The notes under the pieces were generated by a model, which made no database searches, had not been told where the DNA came from, and saw only the letters and a list, made by a program, of their open reading frames with translations. A program made the translations under genes and the position numbers. Shown here one piece after another: positions 1 to 5,718 of a stretch of DNA of 34,938 nucleotides. Source of the DNA: a virus; IMG/VR virus record IMGVR_UViG_3300037296_000122, positions 1-34,938 of that record, one strand, 5' to 3'. The stretch's first letter is position 1. Each line of letters begins with the position of its first letter.

Positions 1-43
1 TAAAATAATGAAAGCCTACTACAAAGAAAAAAGCGAGTGGTAA
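1..43 (+). CDS. C-terminal end of the fibre-like gene at the right edge (circular join)
   Basis: If base 34938 is joined to base 1, the open frame starting at 33311 continues as HKIMKAYYKEKSEW and stops at TAA 41-43. The joined gene is exactly 557 codons (556 aa plus stop). The next gene starts at 47, so spacing is normal for this operon. The in-frame continuation is seen in the sequence; that the ends really join is inference. Confidence 0.65.
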   Translation, partial: KIMKAYYKEKSEW

Positions 44-46
44 TAG

Positions 47-337
47 ATGAATAATATCGAGATGGAATTTATACTTAAGACTCTGACTGTTATGGGTGGG
101 ATTTACCTTTTGATGTTCGGAGTTATAGCTTTCTTCTTGAAGGGTATTTATGAAAATACCAATATTATGAATACTAACAATGTGAGAGTTACTGAGCGAT
201 CGAGTAGTAATACAAAGAGAATCGATAAACTTGATGCTGACACTATTGAAATGAGTCGAAGCCTTCACGATTTTAAGAATGATATCGGTGCTAGGGTGGG
301 AACTCTTGAATATCGAATCACTGAGAAGCGCCAATGA
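47..337 (+). CDS. Membrane-anchored coiled-coil protein, possible holin or spanin-like lysis protein
   Basis: This 96-aa protein has one strongly hydrophobic segment at about residues 8-32 (LTVMGGIYLLMFGVIAFFL), followed by a polar helical region rich in K, R, D and E with heptad-like spacing up to the C-terminus. A single membrane helix followed by a soluble coil is seen in inner-membrane spanin subunits and in some holin or haemolysin-like phage proteins. It overlaps the M15 peptidase gene by four bases (ATGA), which supports translational coupling and a lysis role. No family is firmly recognised. It starts four bases after the stop of the fibre gene if the genome is circular. Confidence 0.6.
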   Translation: MNNIEMEFILKTLTVMGGIYLLMFGVIAFFLKGIYENTNIMNTNNVRVTERSSSNTKRIDKLDADTIEMSRSLHDFKNDIGARVGTLEYRITEKRQ

Positions 338-729
338 TTCTAATCTTCAAAAAAGGCGAATCCAAAGAGATAAGCGAGAACTTCAATATCAATGAGTTTC
401 ACTGTCAATGCGATTTTGAAGCTTGTTACTCAACTCAATTATCTATCAGGTTCTTAGCGAGCGCACAAAGCTCCAGAGTGGACTTTGGCAAGCGAATCAT
501 AGTCACAAGCGGAAATAGGTGCCAGTTAAGAAATCAAGAACTTAAAGATATGTTCGGAAGTGGTGGGAGAGTTTCAAAGACTTCATCTCATTTGATTGGT
601 GACGCCGCAGACTTTACTTGCGAAAAAAGAAGCGATCTCGATGAACTAGAGCAAGTTTTAAGAAAGCATTTTAAATACGTTAAAAGATATAAAACGCATA
701 TTCATGCCGATACACGGCTTTTAAAATAG
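334..729 (+). CDS. M15-family peptidoglycan peptidase (endolysin candidate)
   Basis: The 131-aa protein carries both signatures of zinc D-Ala-D-Ala carboxypeptidase or L-Ala-D-Glu endopeptidase enzymes of family M15. They are SSHLIGDAADF at residues 84-94, giving ligands H86 and D93, and THIHAD at 121-126, giving ligand H124. An N-terminal FNINEFHCQC segment matches the usual opening of M15_3-type proteins. There is no signal peptide, so release to the wall would need a holin or equivalent, fitting the membrane protein encoded just upstream. The family cleaves peptide stems of peptidoglycan; that this is the endolysin is inferred from its size and its place after the tail genes. A virion-associated role is less likely. 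Confidence 0.88.
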   Translation: MILIFKKGESKEISENFNINEFHCQCDFEACYSTQLSIRFLASAQSSRVDFGKRIIVTSGNRCQLRNQELKDMFGSGGRVSKTSSHLIGDAADFTCEKRSDLDELEQVLRKHFKYVKRYKTHIHADTRLLK

Positions 730-738
730 GGAGATTTT

Positions 739-984
739 ATGAATACACAAGACATTGACAAGCTAGAAGCAGGGATTAGATCAATTCAAGGACTTGTAAA
801 AGTTGGTGAGAAAGTTTTCGCTGATGGTAAAGTTGATATTAAAGACCTTGGAAACCTTCCAGAGCTTTTTAACGCTGGAACTGATGCAGTAAAAGCATTT
901 AAAGAAGCGAAAGAGATGCTTGAAGAAGTTAAAGACTTAGATGGAGAAGAGGCAATCAGAATCGTTAGCCTTTTATTTAGCTAA
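739..984 (+). CDS. Small hypothetical protein in the lysis region
   Basis: An 81-aa, mostly helical protein with no Cys, no signal peptide and no membrane segment. The middle contains FADGKVDIKDLGNLPELF and the end is acidic and helical. It has a good ribosome-binding site (GGGAG, eight bases before the ATG). It lies nine bases after the M15 peptidase and three bases before the next gene, so it is part of the late or lysis operon. I do not recognise a family. Small proteins of this kind are often found beside phage lysis genes, but no function can be assigned. Confidence 0.7.
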   Translation: MNTQDIDKLEAGIRSIQGLVKVGEKVFADGKVDIKDLGNLPELFNAGTDAVKAFKEAKEMLEEVKDLDGEEAIRIVSLLFS

Positions 985-987
985 GAA

Positions 988-1221
988 ATGGATATTGCGA
1001 CGGCTCTTATTCAGTCCCTTAAATTTGGTTTATCCCTTTGGGTTTCTAAAGAGTCTCGCAAATATCTCGATGAGGTTTTAGCCTTGGAGCAAAGTAAATA
1101 TGAAGAACTCAAAAAAGACAAAGATGATAGGGATCATGGTTATCTCGATAATATCGACAATCGGCTGTGCCTCATCGCTGAGACAGTCTCCAAGTTTGGA
1201 GGGGCGAAAGCTCAGAGTTGA
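988..1221 (+). CDS. Possible inner-membrane spanin-like (Rz-like) protein
   Basis: This 77-aa protein begins with a partly hydrophobic helix (about residues 2-19) and continues as a charged coil (KYEELKKDKDDRD). A lipoprotein gene begins inside it in another frame at 1100, the layout of Rz/Rz1 spanin pairs, where an inner-membrane coil and an outer-membrane lipoprotein fuse the membranes at lysis. The first helix is weak for a true transmembrane anchor, and the ribosome-binding site is poor, so the spanin call rests mostly on architecture. It could instead be an unrelated small lysis-region protein. Confidence 0.5.
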   Translation: MDIATALIQSLKFGLSLWVSKESRKYLDEVLALEQSKYEELKKDKDDRDHGYLDNIDNRLCLIAETVSKFGGAKAQS

Positions 1222-1381
1222 TGTAGAGAAGGGTGACTTCATGTATCAAACCACAGTTTGCAAAGGTGTCTGGCCATTCAAAAAGTGCTGGATTGTAAAA
1301 GAGAATTACGGCTTTTGTGAGAGTAAAGAAATGAGATCAAAGCTCGAGTCGATGGGCTTCATGTTGAGCATATCTAAATAG
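1100..1381 (+). CDS. Small lipoprotein, possible outer-membrane spanin (Rz1-like)
   Basis: The 93-aa product starts KNSKKTKMIGIMVISIISTIGC, a basic n-region, a hydrophobic core and a lipobox (STIG then C23), so it should be exported and lipidated. The 71-aa mature part has three more Cys, including CKGVWPFKKC. A GGAG lies ten bases before the ATG. The first 122 bases overlap the 988-1221 gene in another frame, as in overlapping Rz/Rz1 pairs. Rz1 proteins are usually proline-rich and this one is not, so a host-modifying lipoprotein is the alternative. The lipobox is directly visible; the lysis role is inferred. Confidence 0.62.
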   Translation: MKNSKKTKMIGIMVISIISTIGCASSLRQSPSLEGRKLRVDVEKGDFMYQTTVCKGVWPFKKCWIVKENYGFCESKEMRSKLESMGFMLSISK

Positions 1382-1391
1382 CTTTTGTCCG

Positions 1392-1412
1392 TGATCTGTC
1401 CGAGATCATTTT
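1392..1412 (+). terminator. Weak hairpin-plus-T element after the late operon
   Basis: TGATCT and AGATCA form a perfect 6-bp stem with a GTCCG loop, followed by TTTT. It lies just after the last rightward late gene (ends 1381) and before the leftward integrase module. Placement suits a transcription stop, but the stem is short and AT-rich and the T-run is only four bases. Confidence 0.3.
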
Positions 1413-1457
1413 GATGCTATGTCAAAACACTAAAATTAAAGGCTTATTTTTGGTTGG

Positions 1458-1475
1458 TTATCGGTTCGATTCCGA
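1458..1475 (+). other. tRNA T-arm-like fragment
   Basis: The bases TCGGTTCGATTCCGA form a 4-bp stem with the canonical TTCGATT T-loop. No matching acceptor, D-arm or anticodon is found around it and no CCA follows, so it is not a tRNA gene. It may be a decayed tRNA piece near attP or a chance match. Confidence 0.3.
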
Positions 1476-1501
1476 CGTTTAAACATAATGATTGTGCGCG
1501 T

Positions 1502-1527
1502 TTTTGCGCGGCTTGTGCGCGATTTAA
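1502..1527. repeat. GCGCG-rich direct repeat, copy 1 (left of attP)
   Basis: TTTTGCGCGG, then CTT, then GTGCGCGATTTAA. It matches copy 2 at 1664-1689 at 23 of 26 positions; the only differences are the three central bases. Another GTGCGCG lies just upstream at 1494-1500. The copies flank the tRNA 3' end, so integrase or accessory-factor binding is plausible. Confidence 0.75.
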
Positions 1528-1566
1528 AAAGGTGATCTTGTGAAGGTTGATTATGATTGGCTTTCA

Positions 1567-1597
1567 TGGTGCTCGGAGGGGGACTTGAACCCCCACC
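1567..1597 (-). other. attP core candidate: 3' end of a leucine-type tRNA
   Basis: On the minus strand this reads GGGGG-TTCAAGT-CCCCC, a perfect 5-bp T-stem with its loop, then TCCGAGC, a discriminator A and CCA. This is the T-arm and 3' acceptor strand of a tRNA; the GGGGGTTCAAGTCCCCC arm is typical of bacterial tRNA-Leu. The 5' part of a tRNA is absent: the bases upstream in tRNA sense are AT-rich and unrelated. A tRNA 3' end about 330 bp from an integrase gene is the classic attP arrangement, in which integration restores the host tRNA. Confidence 0.85.
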
Positions 1598-1663
1598 ATA
1601 TTTTTTTAAGTATCTAAATTTACGTTTGAAAATTCTTTAAGTTGTTGTTTTTGTGTTTTGCGA

Positions 1664-1689
1664 TTTTGCGCGGAACGTGCGCGATTTAA
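1664..1689. repeat. GCGCG-rich direct repeat, copy 2 (right of attP)
   Basis: TTTTGCGCGG, then AAC, then GTGCGCGATTTAA. It is 23/26 identical to the copy at 1502-1527, in the same orientation. Its right end overlaps the stop codon of the small leftward gene at 1686-1916. The two copies sit about 65 to 70 bp on either side of the tRNA fragment. Confidence 0.75.
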
Positions 1690-1916
1690 TCCGGAACAAT
1701 TTCTTTGAAGTATATGACTCTCTTGTTGTCTTTCTTTACTACTTGATAAAGTTCAAACTCTATTAATTCCAGTACTTTTTCTGAATATTCTTTTTTATCA
1801 TTCGACCTTGGCTCAATAGCCAATTGGCAACAAGCATCTCCATAGTTGATAGACTTTTCCATTGAGAATCCGTTCCTATCAATTAGAGTCACCTTCATCT
1901 TTCTTATATATTCCAT
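1686..1916 (-). CDS. Small hypothetical protein downstream of integrase
   Basis: A 76-aa protein beginning MEYIRKMKVTLIDRNGF and ending in mixed charged and beta-like sequence. The frame is open further upstream, to 1967, but that would overlap the integrase. The ATG at 1916 lies just after the integrase stop and has AAGGGA immediately upstream, so it is the preferred start. It is the last gene of the leftward operon and its stop lies in the second attP-flanking repeat. Position suggests a possible excision or directionality role, but it lacks a recognisable DNA-binding motif. Function unknown. Confidence 0.6.
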   Translation of the reverse strand: MEYIRKMKVTLIDRNGFSMEKSINYGDACCQLAIEPRSNDKKEYSEKVLELIEFELYQVVKKDNKRVIYFKEIVPD

Positions 1917-1923
1917 AATTCCC

Positions 1924-3186
1924 TTAGTTAAAAAACGAGTTAACTTTCTCTTTATCAGCACGAACATATCGACTCATTAAAGTCTTAACATCGACACCGC
2001 TTGCTTCTTCTAATATCTTTAAATTTCCATTTACTTGCTCATTCATCTTAGATAGTCGTATATGCTTAAGCTCGTACATGTGAAGTAAATTCTTCTTTGT
2101 TGGTTTATATCCGGCCATCTTTCTTGCGTCAACCCACGCTTTATTTAAACCACCTTGAGAGATATTATTTCCATAGGCATTAGTGAAAACAAAGTCATTT
2201 TTGCTTGATGATGAATCTTGTTTAAGTATTATGTCTCTTGCGATCTTGCTTAGTTTTAAAGTTATTGAAGCCAACTTGTCGCCAGCTTTACGAGACTTTC
2301 GACCTTCAACGTTATCAGTCCCAGAGAAGTGAGAGTCAAAAGTAATTGTGTTATTATTCAAGTCTACATTTTCCCACTTTAAGGCGCGTATTTCTCCAGG
2401 TCTTACTGGGTAGATAGTTAGTAATAACATCAACCCTCGAAGCTTCACATCGTTAACGTGAGCTATTATATCGAGTCCAACGGCTTCGGTCATAGTATGC
2501 TCTCTAAGTCTTGATTTTCCAATTGTACCGATATCGACGACCTTGGTTATGTAGTCTCTTTTTTGAGCGAATAAAAGAATAGTTTTAAGTTCTGACTTAG
2601 CTTTCCTAAGAGTGTTATCAGTTCCCTCGAAGTTATCCTCAAACTTAGAAATATGATATTTCCTGATTTTATCGATTGATATATTAGCAAAGAACTCCAG
2701 TAGGTGCTTATGAGATTTCTTTTTATCCCTCAAACCCTCAAAGGTTAGCTGTCCTTTTTTATATCTCTTCTCGTGATGCTTCATATAGGAGAGAAGGAAG
2801 TTTTTAAAGATTAAGTTTTCTTGCTTCTTTTTGCTTTGATAGTCGTTGACATTGAACTCACCATTTTCTAAATCTCTTTTGATAATTCTGTATGTATAGA
2901 TAATGTCGGACTCAAACTTAAGACGTTCCTTGTCTTTAGTTCGCCTTATGGTTACGCGTTTGCTTTCGCCGTCCATATCTTCAATCTTTGCTGAAATTCG
3001 GAATAGGCTAGGAGGTTCTTTACATGAATCACATACAGGAAATTCAACATTTTCCTTAGTTTTACGACCTGTAAATTTACCACCGCACTCGCAAGTATTA
3101 CCTTTCACATCGGCATATATTTTAGCACTCAAGAAATTCCCTCTATTTGTTGGGTTATGAATGTTAAAAAGTACGGCCTTTGTCAT
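1924..3186 (-). CDS. int: Tyrosine recombinase / phage integrase with N-terminal zinc ribbon
   Basis: The 420-aa protein has a CxC...CxxC zinc-ribbon-like segment (C32, C34, C52, C55), a helical SAM-like core-binding region at about 120-215, and a C-terminal catalytic domain. Box I is VRPGEIRALKW, with the presumed catalytic R262 and E265. A basic turn at 296-304 may supply the catalytic Lys. LMSRYVRA holds the presumed nucleophile Y407. The usual HxLRH box appears as YELKH (371-375), so His becomes Tyr and Arg becomes Lys, and the later GH/W position is not obvious. The nearest GGAG is 13 bases before the ATG, suggesting weak translation. It is expected to recombine attP (1567-1597) with a host tRNA gene. 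Confidence 0.93.
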   Translation of the reverse strand: MTKAVLFNIHNPTNRGNFLSAKIYADVKGNTCECGGKFTGRKTKENVEFPVCDSCKEPPSLFRISAKIEDMDGESKRVTIRRTKDKERLKFESDIIYTYRIIKRDLENGEFNVNDYQSKKKQENLIFKNFLLSYMKHHEKRYKKGQLTFEGLRDKKKSHKHLLEFFANISIDKIRKYHISKFEDNFEGTDNTLRKAKSELKTILLFAQKRDYITKVVDIGTIGKSRLREHTMTEAVGLDIIAHVNDVKLRGLMLLLTIYPVRPGEIRALKWENVDLNNNTITFDSHFSGTDNVEGRKSRKAGDKLASITLKLSKIARDIILKQDSSSSKNDFVFTNAYGNNISQGGLNKAWVDARKMAGYKPTKKNLLHMYELKHIRLSKMNEQVNGNLKILEEASGVDVKTLMSRYVRADKEKVNSFFN

Positions 3187-3228
3187 GGTAGTTCAATTTC
3201 TCCTGTGGAAATTTATTTTCTAGTTGCG

Positions 3229-3519
3229 TTAAGTTGTTGTTATTTTATTAATTAACTTGTCTATTATTTGATTCAAGTTGTGAGCGTGATCCTCTTTGTC
3301 GATATGTTTTTGATCTAATAGCTTCTTGTAATCTGTCGGCTCTAATCCATTTTCTATTTCTGTATTTATTGGCAAAGATAGTGCTATTGGTATCTCTTGA
3401 AATTGATCGACTTTTGTTTCTTTACCATTAACCATGGCAATTAAATCTTTACCTTCATTTCTAAAGGCTCTAATCTCAAGCCGCCCTCTCATTATGTTCT
3501 TGTATATTGTTACTCTCAT
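3229..3519 (-). CDS. Hypothetical protein upstream of integrase
   Basis: A 96-aa protein starting MRVTIYKNIMRGRLEIRAF, with a beta-rich first half (VNGKETKVDQF) and a helical, charged end (NLNQIIDKLINKI). It has no Cys, no membrane segment and no signal peptide. AAGG lies about seven bases before the ATG. It is one of the small genes in the leftward operon and precedes the integrase by 42 bases. No family is recognised and no function can be given. Confidence 0.65.
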   Translation of the reverse strand: MRVTIYKNIMRGRLEIRAFRNEGKDLIAMVNGKETKVDQFQEIPIALSLPINTEIENGLEPTDYKKLLDQKHIDKEDHAHNLNQIIDKLINKITTT

Positions 3520-3543
3520 CTTTTACCTTCGCACTCTATGTGC

Positions 3544-3765
3544 TTATAAAAATGCTTCTATTTTACTTATTGTGAAGTTTTTACTATCCCAACCATTAGA
3601 AACTCTCTTTGTTTCTATAGATAATGTTGAATTAACAATCTCATAAATCTCTGAAACCTCAACCATTTCATCCAGCTCAATTAATGCTCTCGTTTCAATA
3701 GCCTTTCCAGATCCACCTTGATAGTTGTCAGGTTGAAAAATTGTGTATTTTATTAGTAGTTTCAT
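3544..3765 (-). CDS. Small hypothetical early protein
   Basis: A 73-aa protein (MKLLIKYTIFQPDNY...) with predicted beta-strands at the start, an acidic middle (ALIELDEMVEVSEIYEIV) and a C-terminal KIEAFL. A strong GGAGGG lies six bases before the ATG, which supports translation. It is set between other short leftward genes with 24-32 base gaps. It has no Cys and no transmembrane helix. I do not recognise it. Confidence 0.65.
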   Translation of the reverse strand: MKLLIKYTIFQPDNYQGGSGKAIETRALIELDEMVEVSEIYEIVNSTLSIETKRVSNGWDSKNFTISKIEAFL

Positions 3766-3797
3766 ATTCCCTCCATCACCGCATAACGGTTAGTTGA

Positions 3798-4004
3798 TCA
3801 CCAGACGTAAGTCGCATCACCTTTTATGTCTCGATGCACTTCTAAATTTCCATATATTTCAATGTCGCTATGATTTAAATCTTCTTTTTTTATTAAAGGG
3901 TCGTATCTTACAGGTGCGCCGTTTTCAATTAGAGAGTCTATAAAATCTGAATAGTTCATTCTTTGAAAATCGACCTCCAAAACGTGCAACATTCCTTTAC
4001 TCAT
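3798..4004 (-). CDS. Small hypothetical early protein preceded by the 26-bp cassette
   Basis: A 68-aa acidic protein (MSKGMLHVLEVDFQRMNYSDF...). It follows copy 1 of an exact 26-bp repeat that ends in its ribosome-binding site: GGAGAAG stands right before AAATG. Thus its translation signal is shared, base for base, with the genes starting at 4286 and 4450. It has no recognised domain, Cys or membrane segment. Confidence 0.65.
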   Translation of the reverse strand: MSKGMLHVLEVDFQRMNYSDFIDSLIENGAPVRYDPLIKKEDLNHSDIEIYGNLEVHRDIKGDATYVW

Positions 4005-4008
4005 TTCT

Positions 4009-4034
4009 TCTCCATACCCATAAGGGTTATTTAA
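4009..4034 (-). repeat. 26-bp hairpin/ribosome-binding cassette, copy 1
   Basis: One of three identical 26-bp copies (others at 4292-4317 and 4455-4480). In gene sense it reads TTAAATAA, then the inverted repeat ACCCTTATGGGT, then ATGGAGA, which contains the Shine-Dalgarno sequence of the next gene. It lies entirely in the gap between two genes. Confidence 0.9.
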
Positions 4035-4040
4035 TCCAAC

Positions 4041-4286
4041 TTAAAATTTAACCATACCAAAAACCACAAAATCTTCTGCTTGCTCATAATCTGTAATATA
4101 GGTAATTATTCTAGAAACAGCATTGCCAGTGTACATATTGTGATTGTCAAACTCTCTTAGGCATACAATTTGACCAACTTGAAAATCTCTGTCATTTCTT
4201 CTTATCTCAAATGTTTTAGTCTCTTCTAATACATCTTGGAAATAATCAGTATGCAACTTAAGTTCTTGGTCATAATGTTTATCCAT
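4041..4286 (-). CDS. DUF3850-type ASCH/PUA-fold protein
   Basis: The 81-aa product matches the DUF3850 pattern: an HxLKL-like opening, YFQDVLEETKTFEIRRNDRDF, VGQIVCLREFD, then YTG and a final hydrophobic strand. This small family belongs to the ASCH/PUA-like fold, thought to bind RNA or modified nucleic acid, and is common in phage early regions. The frame is open up to 4304, inside the repeat. The ATG at 4286 is chosen because GGAG lies six bases upstream and the family starts near the HxLKL segment. It is preceded by copy 2 of the 26-bp cassette. The biochemical role is not established. Confidence 0.85.
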   Translation of the reverse strand: MDKHYDQELKLHTDYFQDVLEETKTFEIRRNDRDFQVGQIVCLREFDNHNMYTGNAVSRIITYITDYEQAEDFVVFGMVKF

Positions 4287-4291
4287 TTCAT

Positions 4292-4317
4292 TCTCCATAC
4301 CCATAAGGGTTATTTAA
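4292..4317 (-). repeat. 26-bp hairpin/ribosome-binding cassette, copy 2
   Basis: Identical to copies at 4009-4034 and 4455-4480. It contains the TAA stop (4310-4312) of the 46-aa gene upstream and the GGAG used by the DUF3850 gene downstream. Confidence 0.9.
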
Positions 4318-4450
4318 TCTTTAACAATGCTTTCTCTAAGTTATCTAACATAGGCTTTTTGTTTTGCTCCCCAAGGTGCATATCCCAAGCAATTAGCTTT
4401 TGAAGCTCACCGATAATCAAACACAAAGCCTCTTTTTCTTCTTGATTCAT
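4310..4450 (-). CDS. 46-aa hypothetical protein
   Basis: Read directly from the minus strand: MNQEEKEALCLIIGELQKL, then IAWDMHLGEQNKKPMLDNLE, then KALLKIK and TAA at 4310-4312. It is helical, with charged and leucine-rich faces. The ATG at 4450 has GGAGAAAGA just upstream, in copy 3 of the 26-bp cassette, and its stop is inside copy 2, so it exactly fills the interval between repeats. That fit and the good ribosome-binding site support it as real despite its size. No family recognised. Confidence 0.6.
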   Translation of the reverse strand: MNQEEKEALCLIIGELQKLIAWDMHLGEQNKKPMLDNLEKALLKIK

Positions 4451-4454
4451 TCTT

Positions 4455-4480
4455 TCTCCATACCCATAAGGGTTATTTAA
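4455..4480 (-). repeat. 26-bp hairpin/ribosome-binding cassette, copy 3
   Basis: Identical to copies 1 and 2. It lies between the stop of the 91-aa gene (4482) and the start of the 46-aa gene (4450). A looser relative (TATGGAGAAAGAATG preceded by an AGCC...GGCT inverted repeat) is found at about 4757-4790, inside coding sequence. Confidence 0.9.
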
Positions 4481-4481
4481 A

Positions 4482-4757
4482 TTAAGAAAGCAGACCTAGA
4501 ATCTCTTTCATCTTTTTTATATTTTGACCTTTCACGGCGAAGCCAATCATTCTAGCAGCTTCATCAAACTGAGATTCGCTAATAAAGCTCTTCTTTTCTT
4601 CAACTTCATAAATTATAGTAATCGGATATTTATATTTTCCCTCGGCTATACTTAGAAATGTAGCTCCTACTCTTGGGTTTTTATCGTCTACGTCTAAGAT
4701 GTTTTCTAACTCGTATTTCTCGCAATACAACGTAGCTTCTTTGGTTATTCTGCTCAT
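4482..4757 (-). CDS. Hypothetical early protein
   Basis: A 91-aa protein (MSRITKEATLYCEKYELENI...) with a central strand-rich stretch (YPITIIYEVEEKKSF) and a C-terminal helix (NIKKMKEILGLLS). Its ATG overlaps the stop of the preceding coiled-coil gene (ATGA) and GGAG lies seven bases upstream, so the two are translationally coupled. One Cys, no membrane segment. Function unknown. Confidence 0.68.
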   Translation of the reverse strand: MSRITKEATLYCEKYELENILDVDDKNPRVGATFLSIAEGKYKYPITIIYEVEEKKSFISESQFDEAARMIGFAVKGQNIKKMKEILGLLS

Positions 4758-5053
4758 TCTTTCTCCATAGCCTCACTGGGCTTTAATTCTGATAGGGTTT
4801 TTCTTGCTTTGTTTTCAACTTCATCAAAAAGATTTTGCAAAGCCTCCAAGCTTGAGAACTCCGATAGGTTTAGTTTTTGATTCCTAATATCACTAAAAAA
4901 CTCAACACAAGCTTTCAGCTTCTCGTTTTCAGATTCTAACTTTTCATAATCCTTAATCGAATCTTCGCAGTCTTCTACGCATCCATTTAAGAGTTTATTA
5001 TCTGATTTCAGTCTTTCGTTTTCAGATTTTAATCTTTCATTTTTCAGTGCCAT
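4754..5053 (-). CDS. Small coiled-coil protein
   Basis: A 99-aa protein whose first 50 residues are an extended leucine heptad coil (ALKNERLKSENERLKSDN...), with a second helical region after LNLSEFSSLEALQNLF. Its ATG directly follows the TAA of a 20-codon mini-gene (5054-5116). The coil suggests self-association or partner binding; no family is recognised. Confidence 0.68.
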   Translation of the reverse strand: MALKNERLKSENERLKSDNKLLNGCVEDCEDSIKDYEKLESENEKLKACVEFFSDIRNQKLNLSEFSSLEALQNLFDEVENKARKTLSELKPSEAMEKE

Positions 5054-5116
5054 TTAATTGTTTACTTTGATGTGGTCAAATGCTCCTGACATCGCTAATC
5101 CTTTTACTAAGCTCAT
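5054..5116 (-). CDS. 20-aa mini-gene (possible leader peptide)
   Basis: Read from the minus strand: MSLVKGLAMSGAFDHIKVNN, stop TAA at 5054-5056. AAGGAATAAG immediately precedes the ATG, which is a strong ribosome-binding site. The stop codon touches the ATG of the coiled-coil gene (5053), so ribosomes ending here could restart on that gene. It may be a coupling leader or a tiny functional peptide. Confidence 0.45.
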   Translation of the reverse strand: MSLVKGLAMSGAFDHIKVNN

Positions 5117-5140
5117 CTTATTCCTTTCTTATAGTAGCTA

Positions 5141-5419
5141 TTAAACTGTAGTTTTTATTTTAAATATTCTAATAACTAGTCTTTGAATAAAGCTGTATTC
5201 AATTTCATCTTTAGCTAATTTAAAATAAGCCTCATCACGCAATAAGGTCAATTCGGTAGGGTAATCTTGAGGTAATCCATAGTTATTAAGAATTACTTGG
5301 GCATGTTAAACAACCCTGTTACATCGCCATATTAATTCTTGATTAGTCCGACATTGGTGAGGAAGCATTAACTCGTGTAGGGCATACCTTAAAAAGTCTA
5401 TCTTAATATCTGTCTTCAT
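5141..5419 (-). pseudogene. 92-codon gene split by an in-frame TAA
   Basis: The ATG at 5419 has GGAAAG just upstream and overlaps the preceding gene's stop. It reads 37 codons (MKTDIKIDFLRYALHELMLP...) to TAA at 5306-5308. The same frame then stays open for 54 more codons (HAQVILNNYGLPQDYPTELT... to KIKTTV) until TAA at 5141-5143. The second half has no ATG, GTG or ribosome-binding site at its start and looks like protein in composition. The simplest reading is a single nonsense change in a former 92-aa gene. A stop read-through, or an assembly error, is possible. Function unknown. Confidence 0.6.
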
Positions 5420-5523
5420 TTCTTTCCTTTAATCTTCTCTTTGATTTTATCTTTAATCTTAATCCCTAAAAATATAGGAAATAAAATAATCTTTATTGGT
5501 GTTGGTATGTTGAATCCGCTCAT
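5416..5523 (-). CDS. 35-aa hydrophobic-basic membrane peptide
   Basis: Read from the minus strand: MSGFNIPTPIKIILFPIFLG followed by a lysine-rich tail (IKIKDKIKEKIKGKK). One hydrophobic segment at residues 9-20 is followed by a strongly positive C-terminus. GGAAAG is a few bases before the ATG and its TGA overlaps the next ATG, so it is tightly coupled. It probably inserts in or lies on the inner membrane; role unknown. Confidence 0.55.
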   Translation of the reverse strand: MSGFNIPTPIKIILFPIFLGIKIKDKIKEKIKGKK

Positions 5524-5547
5524 TTCTTTCCTTCGGTTGTGTTTAAA

Positions 5548-5718
5548 CTATTTGTTCGGTGTTAATATTTTTGTTTTTCCGCAAATCTTACACTCATGTA
5601 TTTCTCTAATTAAATATTCTTGGTTTTGATTCCAAAAGTACGGGGATACTGTTGCCGTTAGGGGTTTCCACCAGTGATTACAAAATGCTTGAATAAATAA
5701 TAGTTTTATATTTTTCAT
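5548..5718 (-). CDS. 56-aa putative zinc-binding protein
   Basis: Read from the minus strand: MKNIKLLFIQAFCNHWWKPL, then TATVSPYFWNQNQEYLIREI, then HECKICGKTKILTPNK and TAG. C13/H15 and C43-x2-C46 form two halves of a possible zinc knuckle. GGAG is upstream, about nine bases from the ATG. It lies between a 121-aa hypothetical gene and the 35-aa membrane peptide. Small zinc-ribbon proteins like this are common in phage early regions, usually without known function. Confidence 0.6.
   Translation of the reverse strand: MKNIKLLFIQAFCNHWWKPLTATVSPYFWNQNQEYLIREIHECKICGKTKILTPNK

Noticed and set aside
1567-1650. A full tRNA gene on the minus strand
   Set aside because: Only T-arm, acceptor 3' strand and CCA are present; no anticodon arm, D-arm or 5' acceptor can be found.
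5441-5629. 62-codon rightward hydrophobic frame in the early region
   Set aside because: It opposes two well-packed leftward small genes with good ribosome-binding sites and has none of its own.
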